Shown here one piece after another: positions 19,894 through 30,903 of a DNA stretch of 31,973 nucleotides. The stretch lies in contig JAQGDQ010000377.1 of the NCBI GenBank assembly GCA_030141605.1, positions 195,001 through 226,973 of the forward strand. The letters run 5' to 3'. The notes under the pieces are model-generated. The model had not been told where the DNA came from. It was given only the letters and a program-made list of their open reading frames with translations, and did no database searches. Position numbers and translations under genes: made by a program. This stretch comes from Tubiluchus corallicola. Its lineage: Eukaryota > Priapulida > Priapulimorpha > Priapulimorphida > Tubiluchidae. Position 1 is the stretch's first letter. Every line of letters starts with the position of its first letter.

Positions 19894-20530
19894 GTATACA
19901 TTTCCACATTGTGTAATATGCACTTCTGTAATAAGAGTAAATTCCAGTAATTAAGTAAAAACTGTTAATTTTGTTGTTTTTTGCCTCTTCTACTCAATGC
20001 TTCAGATTGCCCACAGAGCCTTCTAACTCAATGTTAGTTTAGTTAATTATATTACAAAAAATTTTGTAAATATTTGTAACCATACTAATAACAAAAACAA
20101 CAATGGTAGCTGAATTTTTATTGCACAGGCCTAATTAGAGAGCAGGGTGTGGTCGTTTTGTAATAGTTGAGTGACTTATCTTTAGTACTTAACTACTTTT
20201 TTCCCTTTTGAGTTGCTCTCTATTTTTATTAATTTTTGCACAAACATCAGCAGAACGACAAAATAAAATGTGCAAATTTTGGGAGCGACAGCCCAACTTA
20301 AAATGTTGGATTTGCTAATTTATCCTACGTAGCAAGGCAACTTATTTCAAAACACGTTTTTTGAAACCTAAGTTGTGTCCACTTTCACCTCACGAAATGC
20401 AAGACGGGTACAAGAACATAACATAAAACTGTCCTAATTCGCCAATGCGAGGCAAACACGTTTTTTGGATAAAAAACAATCAACATTTTTTGTCATTAGA
20501 ACAGTACCTTAAAAAGACAGACTGTATATG
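19894..20530. repeat. Post-T intron block, copy 1
   Basis: The segment from the T-exon donor to gacagactgtatatg is repeated after exon 24081 (24195-24832) and after exon 26387 (26501-27147), and partly after 22885 (22999-23375). Landmarks are gcagggtgtggtcgttt, gagttgctctctatttttat, gggagcgacagcccaactta and gaaatgcaagacgggtacaa. It ends abruptly where the LTR-element fragment begins. Confidence 0.85.
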
Positions 20531-20741
20531 TTTGAGCAGAAGTCTTAACTTCTGGGTTAGGCGTATCCGTGGGGAGGTTACTGCTCTCAACACCTTGGTC
20601 ATTTCCCCTTATTCTCCGTAAAACTACTGCATGTAAGGCCTGTATTTCCGGACTCTGCCGATCTAACCATCCAATCGGGATATTTCCGGACCTAATCCAG
20701 CTCTCTATTTGAGCTTCACTTATCTCTTGAGGGTCTGGCAT
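20531..20741 (-). pseudogene. Truncated gag start of an LTR retrotransposon
   Basis: A minus-strand open frame begins MPDPQEISEAQIESWIRSGN, continues with a hydrophilic stretch (WLDRQSPEIQALHAVV, RIRGNDQGVESSN) and runs into unrelated intron sequence at about 20531. It lies ~330 bp downstream of the primer-binding-like site on the same strand, the usual place for gag. Only the first ~65-70 codons survive. I recognise no specific gag family; the call rests mainly on position. Confidence 0.5.
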
Positions 20742-21065
20742 AACGTTCAACTATTCGCAACTTTGCGCAACTCAAAACACTTTCAATAACAAAACCATAG
20801 GCTGTTAATACCTTTTCATAATGAAAAACCCACTTACCAATTTGGTCGGGGGTTATTAACGTCTTCTGGCACTGCCTTCAGATCCGCCTCGCTGACTTCC
20901 ACTTGATTCCTGGATTGCTTCTAGGCTTTGCTCCAATTGCACCACTGCTTTAACTTCTACATATCTGAATATAACTGCAGAATCACTATGCGATAACAAT
21001 CCGTTTCGCACTTACAAAACAGTTCACAAATTTTAGAAAACTACAAAAATAGCAGAGCACTAAAT

Positions 21066-21081
21066 CCTGGTCACGGCACCA
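21066..21081 (-). other. Primer-binding-site-like sequence of the LTR element
   Basis: The minus strand reads tggtgccgtgaccagg directly after the presumed LTR end. The complement ends in ...ggcacca, as expected for a tRNA 3' end with CCA. The specific tRNA is not identified. Confidence 0.6.
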
Positions 21082-22219
21082 GTTATCACGACCTCTTTTC
21101 TCGATAGATTGATTGTATAGTTTATCTAGCCGTATCGAGTGATCATGAATTAATGGTATAGATTTTATCGATGTATTAGATTATATAGATTCTATAGATT
21201 CGCTTCCCGTTCGCTATGAAACTCCGAGGGCTTTAGTTCAGTCTATCAGGCAATGATGATGTTTTCAAGACAATCACTTAGACCTTGCGTTGTGAGTGGA
21301 GGCCTATTTCCCTCAAGTTAACAAGCGTTGCTCCCGCAATTGAGCTTTCTTTAGTACAATGCGAATCTCTCAAGTTCGTATCTAGGATTTAGTGTTGCTT
21401 TACTGTGAACGCTCTTAATCATACAAGAACTCGTTATCTGCGTTACTACAGTAAGCAGACTTTATTAGATTACAAATTACACGTGATCTACTCTGGTTTT
21501 CTTTACAAGATTTGTCCTTATACGCCGGTTGGCGCTTACAATTAGAGTATAGCTCCAGAGAAGATGCTATTCACTTTAAGTAATAACACTTCAATATGAT
21601 GCACTGAAGGTGCTTAATACACGTGAATGCTACAGTTATACAGATTTAGACTCAGATACAATTAAGCTGAAGTCACTTAACTTGTGGATTGACCAATGTA
21701 CCCTTACACGTGGTCAAACCTGATTGCTTAACGAGACCATGTCGCACCAGTGCTCAGTCTTGGCTAAGAACGTAGAATCCTCCACGCTGGGCTAAAACGC
21801 TGCTTCTGTCGTCTAGAAGTTTGTCTCGGACACAACACGATGGAGGCAACCACTGTCAGACTCCATCCTTCGTTGTGTGTAATTCTCCAGTATCTTACCA
21901 GAGTTTATATCTCTGAGAGCTGACCTTAGATGATATTGCACCATATGGCAACATCCAGCAACATCTGCGGCATCTGCTACCTCCCGTCAAGCGACTTCTG
22001 ATTTTACAATAAGTAATGAGTTTTCTCGAATTCCATCGTCTTTTGAGAGCTTCCTCCCGTCGTCGGCAAATCTTCAGATTTCTCTCTCTAATGTCGCTGA
22101 GCACTGATAGAGACCTTGGCTGCTATTATAAAGTTAATTCTACGCGACATCTAAATCGCTCTAGAACCTCTCTTAATTAGTTCTAACTCTGCATGTATCC
22201 TTTTGAAACAATAGTGGCT

Positions 22220-22281
22220 TTCTTAAACAAGACACCTGCATTTCTATAACTTCTTAAACAAGACACCTGCATTTCTATAAC
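22220..22281. repeat. 31-bp tandem repeat x2 inside the LTR fragment
   Basis: Two exact adjacent copies of the unit ttcttaaacaagacacctgc plus atttctataac. In the element's orientation this is near the LTR's 5' end, where tandem repeats in the U3 region are common. Confidence 0.85.
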
Positions 22282-22884
22282 ACGTGTGACAATTCTGTCG
22301 CATTAAATTCGTACTACCAGCTGGGTGAGTTTCTCTGTCAACCGTGTAAATTTAATTCATGAAATCAGGGCGGCATGAATCTTATCAACTGAATCTAATT
22401 CAGCTGATAACTCCATTAATTATCTTCCAAAATACATATTCATAAATTTATTCACAACAGATTGAGCACACTGCTTAACCAGTAAAAGTTGTGTTTTTGA
22501 GTATTCACATAGCATATCTAATATGGCGATCAAGTTTATACGACAGTTTGACTGATGATGCGATTCTAGCAATAATTGTATAAATTTTAGCAAAATAACC
22601 ATGGACATGGACATGGTATGTACATTGAATAACTGCATGATGTGGGTAATCTGAAAAAGTTATCAGAAACAAGCTCGGCAACTAAAATTTGTTTTAATAA
22701 TAAATAGCTAATTGCTACAAAAGGTATATAGTTAATTACTACAAGAGGTAAATTGGTTGTCCCGGTGGTTCTAGTATTAACCAGTAAAATTTGTATTTTT
22801 CAAGATGCATTGTTCTGCAGTAAGGCTTTTGATAATTTACCATGCAAACACAGGAAATACACCAGTAATTTATAATTTTTTCAG

Positions 22885-22998
22885 TCATTGACAACTGCAC
22901 GCCTAATCCCTGTAAAAATGGAGGCGCATGTACAAATGGAGTCAACAGTTTCACTTGTCGCTGCACTGCAGGATATACTGGACAAAAGTGTGATCAAG
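22885..22998 (+). CDS. EGF-like domain exon, T-type (114 nt, phase 1-1), identical to exon 26387
   Basis: Acceptor attttttcag, donor g|gtatac. It reads [38 protein letters not shown]. Six cysteines. The Thr before C3 is Ala (gca instead of aca), which removes the O-fucose consensus that exon 19780 keeps. The hydroxylation pattern C-x-N-x4-F-x-C is present; calcium-binding D-x-[DN]-E and the O-glucose Ser are not. All 114 bases match exon 26387. No Q exon precedes it: the upstream sequence joins the LTR fragment at about 22435. Confidence 0.92.
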
Positions 22999-23541
22999 GT
23001 ATACATTGTGTAATATGTACTTCTGTCATAACCGTAAGTACAAGTAAGTAAGTGAGTAAAATCTGTTAATTTTGTTATGATTTTGCATATGCCACTCAGT
23101 GCACAAATCAATTTGCCTACAGAGGCTTCTAACTCAATGTTAGTTTAGTTAAATATATAACCAAATATTTTGTAAATATTTGTAACCATACTAGTAACAC
23201 AAACAACAATGGTAGCTAAATTTTTATTGCACAGGCTTAATTAGAGAGCAGGGTGTGGTCGTTTTGTAATAGTTGAGTGACTTATCTTTAGTACTTATCT
23301 ACTTTTTTCCCTTTTGAGTTGCTCTCTATTTTTAATAATTTTTGCACAAACATCAGCAGAACGATAAAATAAAATGTACAAATTTAATACAAATGTATGA
23401 AACAGCTTGGTAGAGCAAACTCACAGAAACCGTTATGGCATTTTAGACGTAAAAATTGACTCTATTCACCACATTTTGTCATAAGTATTAAGTATTAAGT
23501 ATTATATGTAACATAGCTGCTTGTCTGTATAATGGCTCCTA

Positions 23542-23587
23542 ATGTCTGGTAATGAAGGCAAAAAACAACTGCAACAACAACAACAAC

Positions 23588-23640
<53 letters not shown>

Positions 23641-23661
23641 GTAGTGGTAGTAGTAGTAGTT

Positions 23662-23722
<61 letters not shown>
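23542..23722. repeat. Compound microsatellite: (CAA)n - (AAT)n - (TAG)n
   Basis: A short caacaa run is followed by AAT repeats (23588-23640) and then ~80 bp of TAG/GTA repeats to 23722, with further AAT/ACT scraps at 23905-23942. The position relative to the next exon matches the CAR-GAT-AAT microsatellite before exon 16178. The poly-Ile/poly-Val frame across it is not a protein. Confidence 0.92.
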
Positions 23723-24001
23723 CGTTATTACTACTTAAGTCTACTAGTAATTGTTACTTTATTACTGAACAATAGTAATACTGTTCAGTGAAATCCACAT
23801 AAAATTGCTCTTTGAAGTACAGATATTTAAAGTCACAAAAAGGTATGCTCTATATTTTAAATAACGCAATTACATGATAAAAATTTAAATACTAATGCTG
23901 CTATGTTATTAATAATAATACTAATAACAACTATAATAATAAAATGTGCAATTCTTTGGCAAAACCTCAAAATTAGTGTCTGTATAATAAGAATTATTTG
24001 A

Positions 24002-25258
<1,257 letters not shown>

Positions 25259-25369
25259 ATATCGATGAATGTCAATCAAATCCATGTGACCACGGAACAT
25301 GCAATGACTTAGTGAATGGGTACACTTGTACCTGCAAAGCTGGCTATGAAGGAGATAGATGTGACAAAG
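25259..25369 (+). CDS. EGF-like domain exon, Q-type (111 nt, phase 1-1)
   Basis: Acceptor gaatactttag, donor g|gtacaa. It reads [37 protein letters not shown]. It is a calcium-binding EGF with D-I-D-E and C-x-D-x4-Y-x-C; CQSNPC is an O-glucose consensus. It starts the third Q-T unit and is nearly identical to exon 29961, which differs mainly at TCKC and DNCDK. Confidence 0.93.
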
Positions 25370-25734
25370 GTACAATTATATATTACAGCTGTATTAAAGA
25401 ATTTCTTAGCATAAGTATTTTAATATGTGAAATGAACAAGTGTGAAGGTTTCATTGAAAACTGACAAACATGTTTTTTTAATATTTAATAAGTGTAAAAA
25501 CGCATGAATGAACAAACTCAATTATTGATTGAGCACACTGCTTAATCAACATAAGTTGTGTTTTTGAAGATTCACATAGCATGTCTAACATGGCGATCAA
25601 GTTTATACGATAGTTTGACTGATTCTAGAAATAATTGTATAAATTTTAGCAAAATAAACATGGACATGGTATGTACATTGAATAACTGCATGATGCGGAT
25701 AATCTGAAAAAGTTACCAGAGACAAGCTTGGCAA

Positions 25735-26175
25735 CAGGGGCGGAACTAGGGGGAGCGAGAGGGGGCGCGCGCCCCCTTGTCAAAATTTGCGCCCCCCTTC
25801 AAGATCGGACAAATAATTTTTTTGCAGTGAAAATTGCAGTTCGCATGTAATCATTTTCAATATGAATTAGAATTAGGTAAAAAAATGTTTGGTAGCTTCA
25901 GTGTATTATTTTCTTAAAACTTGTGTGTGATAAATTTCTGTAAATAACAATTTGGTTAGAGGCACATTAATAACGTTAGGTTAACTGAGAGTTAATTTTC
26001 TCATTATTGCTCTGTCCGCTACACCGTCCTACACACACACTAATTATAGGCCTGCATGCAGTATAAAAGGGGTTAAAATCGGCTTAACCATTATTTAACC
26101 ACTTTGGATACCTCACCCCCCCCAAAAAAAAAATTTTTGCGCCCAACCTGCTTGCCACATTTAGTTCAGGCCCTG
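25735..26175. mobile_element. hAT-like MITE, G/C-rich end (441 bp), with 8-bp TSD
   Basis: It is flanked by cttggcaa on both sides (25727-25734 and 26176-26183). The terminal repeats are imperfect: caggggcggaacta at the left and tagttcaggccctg at the right. The left end is strikingly G/C-rich (gggggagcgagagggggcgcgcgccccc), with long G and C runs. The unoccupied site is visible twice, in the paralogous introns at about 19590 and 22672 (aagctcggcaactaaaa). There is no coding capacity. It inserted after the Q-T unit duplicated. Confidence 0.9.
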
Positions 26176-26386
26176 CTTGGCAACTAAAATTTGTTTTAAT
26201 AATGAACAGCTAATTGCTACAAAAGGTATATAGTTAATTACTACAAAAAGTATATTGGTTGTCCCGGTGGTTCTAGTGTTAACTAGTAAAATTTGTATTT
26301 TTCAAGATGCATTGTTCTGCAGTAAGGCTTTTGATAATTTACCATGCAAACACAGGAAATACACCAGTAGTTTACAATTTTTTCAG

Positions 26387-26500
26387 TCATTGACAACTGC
26401 ACGCCTAATCCCTGTAAAAATGGAGGCGCATGTACAAATGGAGTCAACAGTTTCACTTGTCGCTGCACTGCAGGATATACTGGACAAAAGTGTGATCAAG
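26387..26500 (+). CDS. EGF-like domain exon, T-type (114 nt, phase 1-1), identical to exon 22885
   Basis: Acceptor attttttcag, donor g|gtatac. It gives the same domain as exon 22885, base for base: [38 protein letters not shown]. It lacks the O-fucose Thr, the O-glucose Ser and the calcium motif but keeps the hydroxylation pattern. It pairs with Q exon 25259; the intervening intron carries a young MITE. Identity across the exon together with near-identical adjacent introns points to recent duplication or conversion. Confidence 0.93.
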
Positions 26501-27574
26501 GTATACATTTCCACATTGTGTAATATGTACTTCTGTCATAACCGTAAGTACAAGTAAGTAAGTGAGTAAAATCTGTTAATTTTTTTTATGATTTTGCATA
26601 TGCCACTCAGTGCACAAATCAATTTGCCTACAGAGGCTTCTAACTCAATGTTAGTTTAGTTAATTGTGATTAAAAATATTTGTAAATATTTGTAACCATA
26701 CTAGTAACGCAAACAACAATGGTAGCTGAATTTTTATTGCACAGGCCTACTTAGAGAGCAGGGTGTGGTCGTTTTGTAATAGTTGAGTGTCTTATCTTTA
26801 GTACTTAACTACTTTTTTCACTTTTGAGTTGTTCTCTATTTTTATTAATTTTTGCACAAACATCAGCAGAACAATAAAATAAAATGTACAAATTTTGGGA
26901 GCGACAGCCCAACTTAAAATGTTGGATTTGCTAATTTATCCTATGTAGCAAGGCAATTATTTCAAAACACGTTTTTTGAAACCGAAGTTGTGTCCACTTT
27001 CACCTCACGAAATGCAAGACGGGTACAAGAACATAACATAAAACTGTCCTAATTCGCCAATGCGAGGCAAACACGTGTTTTTAGATAAAAAACAATCAAC
27101 ATTTTTTGTCATTAGAACAGTACCTTGAAAAGACAGACTGTATATGTAGCCATATAACCACAAAACACAATTTAGAGTAAAAACTAACAAAAAAAGTAAT
27201 GACAGCTTGAATGTGAAGATTTTCCCTATTCATGGCCGTTTAGAAAACGCATTAAGACATGAGTATTAAGTAATAATTATGACAGCTGCTTGCCTGAGGG
27301 GTGGTAATTATATTGCTGAAACAGAGGTTCCTGTCAACTTGATAGAAATTTGACTTTCCTATCTTTTTCTTTGCGATAATAACTCCTGTTAATCCATTTT
27401 GATTTGTTTGTAGAGAGTCTTTCCATTTTTTTCACTATTTTCTAAATGAACTTAAAATTTTAATCTTTTGCAATCTGTTAGCTTTCAGTTGCATTTATTT
27501 AATATTTAATGTGAATATTATGATTAGGAAAATTGATTTGAAAAACTACATTGATGTATGTTTGAATACTTTAG
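26501..27574. repeat. Post-T intron block, copy 3
   Basis: Near-identical counterpart of 24195-25258, ending at the acceptor of Q exon 27575. The first ~60 bp after the donor instead match 22999-23060 (gtaagtacaagtaagtaagtgag), so this copy joins a 22885-like start to a 24195-like remainder. Confidence 0.85.
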
Positions 27575-27685
27575 ATATCGATGAATGTCAATCAAATCCA
27601 TGCAACCATGGTAAATGCAATAACCTAGAGAATATGTACACTTGTACCTGCAAAGCTGGCTATGAAGGAGATAGGTGTGACAAAG
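27575..27685 (+). CDS. EGF-like domain exon, Q-type (111 nt, phase 1-1)
   Basis: Acceptor gaatactttag, donor g|gtacaa. It reads [37 protein letters not shown]. Calcium motif and O-glucose consensus are present; C-x-N-x4-Y-x-C fits Asn hydroxylation. The first half's NNLEN loop is like exon 12915, and the second half KAGYEGDRC is like 25259, so it may itself be recombinant. The Thr before C3 is Lys. No T exon follows; the next recognisable sequence is another pre-Q block. Confidence 0.92.
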
Positions 27686-27999
27686 GTACAATCGACATTA
27701 CAGCTGTATTAAGGAATTTCTTTGCATAAGTATTTTAATATGCGAAATGAACAAACTGACAAACATTTTTTTAATATTTATTAAGTGTAAAAACACCTAA
27801 ATGAACAAACTCCATTACTATCATGCACACTTATGCTGCATAACACTCAAACTGCTAAAAATAGTGCCAGAGAACGTAGTAACAAAAATTGTTTTAAAAA
27901 TATGTATTTTTTCTTTAAATCGTACAAAAATTCTTTCTGGAACACAGTTTTAGCAGAATTTCAGCAAACTGAAGGTTAATAGACGTAATTCAAACGCAT

Positions 28000-28211
28000 T
28001 CTTTTGCAAGTGGTAACCATGTTATAATTAAGACAAGGCAAACAGTTAAGAAGAATACTTGGAATAACTTGGAATAAGTTGGAATAAAAATATCGTTGGT
28101 TGAATTGTTGCAAAACACAAAACAGCAAATGTTTCCTACTTGTTGTTTATTTGCTTTGTTTGTAGAGCATCTTTTTATTTTCTGCACTATTTTCTGGGAG
28201 AGCTTAATATT
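28000..28211. repeat. Pre-Q intron block, left part, split from 29843 by an insertion
   Basis: The sequence gttggaataaaaatatcgtt to gagcttaatatt matches 12668-12805 upstream of Q exon 12915, and partly 25090-25145 and 27415-27460. It resumes at 29843 (aatattataagcttttgcaac) and leads to Q exon 29961. The minus-strand ORFs at 27990-28223 and 12517-12708 overlap these copies and are shadows. Confidence 0.75.
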
Positions 28212-29842
28212 GTAGTGTGACACATTTGGTGCATGGTGGTGTTATGTATGCTTGTGTAAGGATATGGTGGTACATACTCATATTTGTCAGTCTTGAAGAC
28301 TAACTTTGATCTATCATTGTGGATCCATGTGTACAATTAACCCTTTCAGTCCCAAATTATTTTTTTAATGAGAAAAAATTTTTGGCTTGGTACTTTTGTT
28401 TAGTATGTCCATCTTGTTTATACATAATAATTATTTTTTTCTACCTGTGCACGCGTGCTAAATATAGCCTGTATCCCACGTTATACATTGGGATTCAATG
28501 GAAGCATCAAATGTGCTTCATTTTGCAACTGCTGATAATTTTTTAAAGTATTTAAGACATTTAGTATGCATGCTGTGCTGATCTGTACAAAGTCGTCTCT
28601 AAAGTACTGTACCTTGCGCAGTTTTTTTACGCTATGTAGATTTTCTAGTTTGCCATTTTATCACCATTTTTAGTCTATTGTTATTGGCTAAAATCAAAAT
28701 GACTATTAACAGATCAAATAAGTGTCAGTTTTAAAATTTTATTAATTTTACAGGCAGAAAATATTCTCATATCCCTCGGGATACAACTGGTATGAAAGGG
28801 TTAAGCCAGTTTTTGGCAAGTTATAGTGAGATAGTGTGTTTGTTCATACGTTCGTGCATATTGCCATAATGCACAACCAGTGTTACTCCAAAGCAGTCAG
28901 AGTTAAATATTTAATTTTATATTTTGCTTTCAAAGCATTTGAGTTCACCCAGGAGCATAATACACTAGAGGTATCTATGGTCTCTCCGGTGCACTTGCCC
29001 TGGTCTCCTAGATTTTAATACTGTGTAAGCAACTCGAACAGTAGAGCTTTCCATTTACATGCTAACATGCTGTCTACACAACACTGCTCCATTAGTAGAG
29101 TATACTTATTCAGTATAGCGTTATACTTATTCAGTATCTATGAATATGTAAGCAAGTCTATGGCTGGCTTTATCCAAGCCAGTGACTCTCCTGGCTGGGT
29201 TTCCTGACAGAATTAAAGCTTGTGTATTTCTACACTGTTCCTGTGGATATGCTGCACCTTACTTACTAGAACCTGTGCATTTTCTGCACTAGACTCAACA
29301 AGTAGCAATAACCTTATTCATGTATTAGGACCAAGTCTTTCTGCATATTAAGCAGTGCTTCTTATACAGGAGTTCTCCCGCTTCCTGATGTCAAAACTCG
29401 TCTTTTATAGATTTATCTGCTCTCGTCACGTGACTTCTGTAGAGTTTGTGTATTTGGCGTCCTGGCAACAATTTGCTAGCTAGTGCCCAATGTATATTTT
29501 GTTGATAAGTGATCATTATAATATTAATTTTACAAAATAAATCTACTCTAGCATTGTTTTAACTTTTTACACGTTTCATTATAGTGTTACAAAAGATATA
29601 ATGTGATTATTTAACATTATTTAATTTAATTTTGTCGCACGTTGGTTTGTTGTCTCGCTCCGCATGTAAAGAAAGATGGCGCCGCTCTGACGCTGTTCGT
29701 GCAAGTGCAGACAATCATTATAATCGCCGCTGATCCCATTCTTAGGGCATTTATTAGCTAATTTACTGTTGTCGAAGGTAAAATAGCTGTCCTTCTTCAG
29801 AACAATTAAGGCGAGAGGAGGTGAGCAGGTGTAAAACACCAC
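28212..29842. mobile_element. 1.63-kb insertion with aatatt flanking duplication, unclassified
   Basis: The insertion interrupts a block that is continuous in paralogous copies (12795-12815: gagcttaatattttaaactttt). Both sides carry aatatt (28206-28211 and 29843-29848). The ends are gtagtgtgacac on the left and gtaaaacaccac on the right, an imperfect inverted repeat of GTGGTGT type. It contains a nested TTAA MITE (28341-28800), an attaaagcttgtg region and an aaaataaa. No conserved ORF is visible. A solo LTR or non-autonomous DNA element is possible. Confidence 0.6.
28341..28800. mobile_element. TTAA-flanked MITE, piggyBac-like, copy 3 (460 bp)
   Basis: It is flanked by ttaa at 28337-28340 and 28801-28804. 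The ends are ccctttcagtcccaaattat on the left and tggtatgaaaggg on the right, as in copy 1 and in the same orientation. Interior landmarks shared by all copies are tatagcctgtatcccac, cttcattttgcaactgctga, tgtacaaagtcgtctc and tattaacagatcaaat. It is nested within the 28212-29842 insertion. Confidence 0.9.
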
Positions 29843-29960
29843 AATATTATAAGCTTTTGCAACCTGTTACTTTTTACTTGTGTTATGATATTTAATATTA
29901 ATATTATCATATAGAAAATCGATTTAAAAACTTCACTGATGTATATTTTGAACACTTTAG

Positions 29961-30071
29961 ATATTGATGAATGTCAATCAAATCCATGTGACCACGGAAC
30001 ATGCAATGACTTAGTGAATGGGTACACTTGTAAGTGCAAAGCTGGCTATGAAGGAGATAATTGTGACAAAG
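29961..30071 (+). CDS. EGF-like domain exon, Q-type (111 nt, phase 1-1)
   Basis: Acceptor aacactttag, donor g|gtacaa. It reads [37 protein letters not shown]. It has calcium motif, O-glucose consensus CQSNPC and hydroxylation pattern C-x-D-x4-Y-x-C. It is the last intact EGF exon I can see. The paired T exon downstream (30792) is decayed. It is nearly identical to exon 25259. Confidence 0.92.
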
Positions 30072-30221
30072 GTACAATTATACATTACAGTAGCATTAAA
30101 GATTTCTCAGCATCAGTATTTTAATATGTGAAGTAAACAAGTGTGAAGGTTTACTCGGAACTGGCAAACATATGTGTTTTTTTTTCATACTTAATAAGCG
30201 TGCAAACTGCTAAATGAACAA

Positions 30222-30517
30222 GACGATTTTATACCAGACGGTTTAGTTTAGTGGTAATGCGTCTGCTTTCCATCTGGGAGGTCGTGAGTTCGAACCAGCG
30301 GCCGGGTCATACCTAAGTCTTTAAAAAATCGTACCTGCTTTGCCCTGCCTGACGCGTGGCATTTAGGGTAAAAGCGGGGTAATAATAGTCTCTGTTATGT
30401 AGTTATGTAGTTGTAGTCGGCAATAATAGCTCTTTGAGCTAATGTTTTTTTTTGACCCAAAAGCAGACTTTCAATAAAGATTATTATTATTAATATTATT
30501 ATTATTATTATTATCAT
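30222..30517 (+). mobile_element. tRNA-derived SINE with aacaa TSD and (ATT)n tail
   Basis: The 5' head carries RNA polymerase III boxes: A-like tagtttagtggt (30246-30257) and B-like gagttcgaacc (30285-30295), with an anticodon-like loop tttccat. A ~130-bp body follows (cctgcctgacgcgtggcatttagggtaaaagc) and then an ATT-repeat tail. The direct repeat aacaa flanks it (30217-30221 and 30518-30522). Paralogous introns preserve the empty site (gaatgaacaaactcaattattg near 25506). The anticodon stem does not pair well, so this is a SINE and not a working tRNA gene. Confidence 0.85.
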
Positions 30518-30727
30518 AACAAACTCAGTTATTGATTGAGCACACTGCTTTACCATTAAAAAATGTATTTTTGAAAGTGCACTCTTTGAGCTAATGTTAA
30601 TTGTTGACCCAAAAGCAGACTTTAAATAAAGATTATTATTATTATTATTATTATTATTATCATAACAAACTCAGTTATTGATTGAGCACACTGCTTTACC
30701 ATTAAAAATGAATTTTAGAAAATGCAC
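30430..30727. repeat. ~150-bp tandem duplication of SINE tail plus host flank
   Basis: The segment ctctttgagctaatgtt...ATT tail...gagcacactgctttaccattaaa (30430-30581) is repeated immediately at 30582-30727, offset 152 bp. It joins SINE sequence to post-insertion host sequence, so the duplication happened after the SINE inserted. It explains the second ATT tail without a second insertion. Confidence 0.85.
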
Positions 30728-30791
30728 TGTTCTGCAGTGAAACTTCTCAGTAACTTGCCTTGTAAACACACGAAATAAACCAGTAACTCAG

Positions 30792-30903
30792 CCGCTCACC
30801 ACAGCAGGCCTAAACCGTGTAAAATGGAAGCACATGTACAAATGAAATAAACACATACACTTGTGACTGCACTCCAGTACATACAGGGTTAAACTGCACA
30901 GTT
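30792..30903 (+). pseudogene. Decayed T-type EGF exon
   Basis: It aligns along its length with exons 22885/26387 (gcaggcctaaaccgtgtaaaa-tggaagcacatgtacaaatg, then acacttgtgactgcactcc and atacagggttaaactgcaca). There is a one-base deletion after the second Cys codon, a TGA and further stops, loss of the first Cys codon, and no donor: the gtatac is replaced by ttta. The acceptor ctcag is poor. It sits in the same place relative to Q exon 29961 as T exons do relative to 19152 and 25259. Confidence 0.82.

Larger units (their letters stand above)
20531..22435 (-). mobile_element. LTR-retrotransposon fragment: one LTR, primer-binding site and gag start
   Basis: Read on the minus strand: a promoter-like tttata/tataaa (about 21904-21909), a polyadenylation signal aataaa (21461-21466), an LTR end at ...gtgataac, then immediately tggtgccgtgaccagg (21066-21081), a tRNA-primer-like sequence starting TGG, a ~320-bp leader and a truncated gag frame. 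Composition is GC-richer than the surrounding introns. The inside end is cut at about 20531, and the outer LTR end is unclear, between about 22290 and 22435. Superfamily (Pao/BEL or Gypsy) cannot be decided without pol. Confidence 0.65.

Noticed and set aside
19634-22966. Similar minus-strand ORFs at 19634-19909, 22739-22966 and 26283-26468
   Set aside because: They are antisense shadows of T exons and their duplicated upstream intron. Similarity follows the DNA duplication, and the real EGF frame is on the + strand.
23542-23775. Poly-Ile/poly-Val open frame
   Set aside because: Translation of the AAT/TAG microsatellite.
30232-30305. Functional tRNA-Gly (UCC) gene
   Set aside because: A and B boxes and a tttccat loop are present, but the anticodon stem does not pair, and the sequence continues into a SINE body, ATT tail and TSD.
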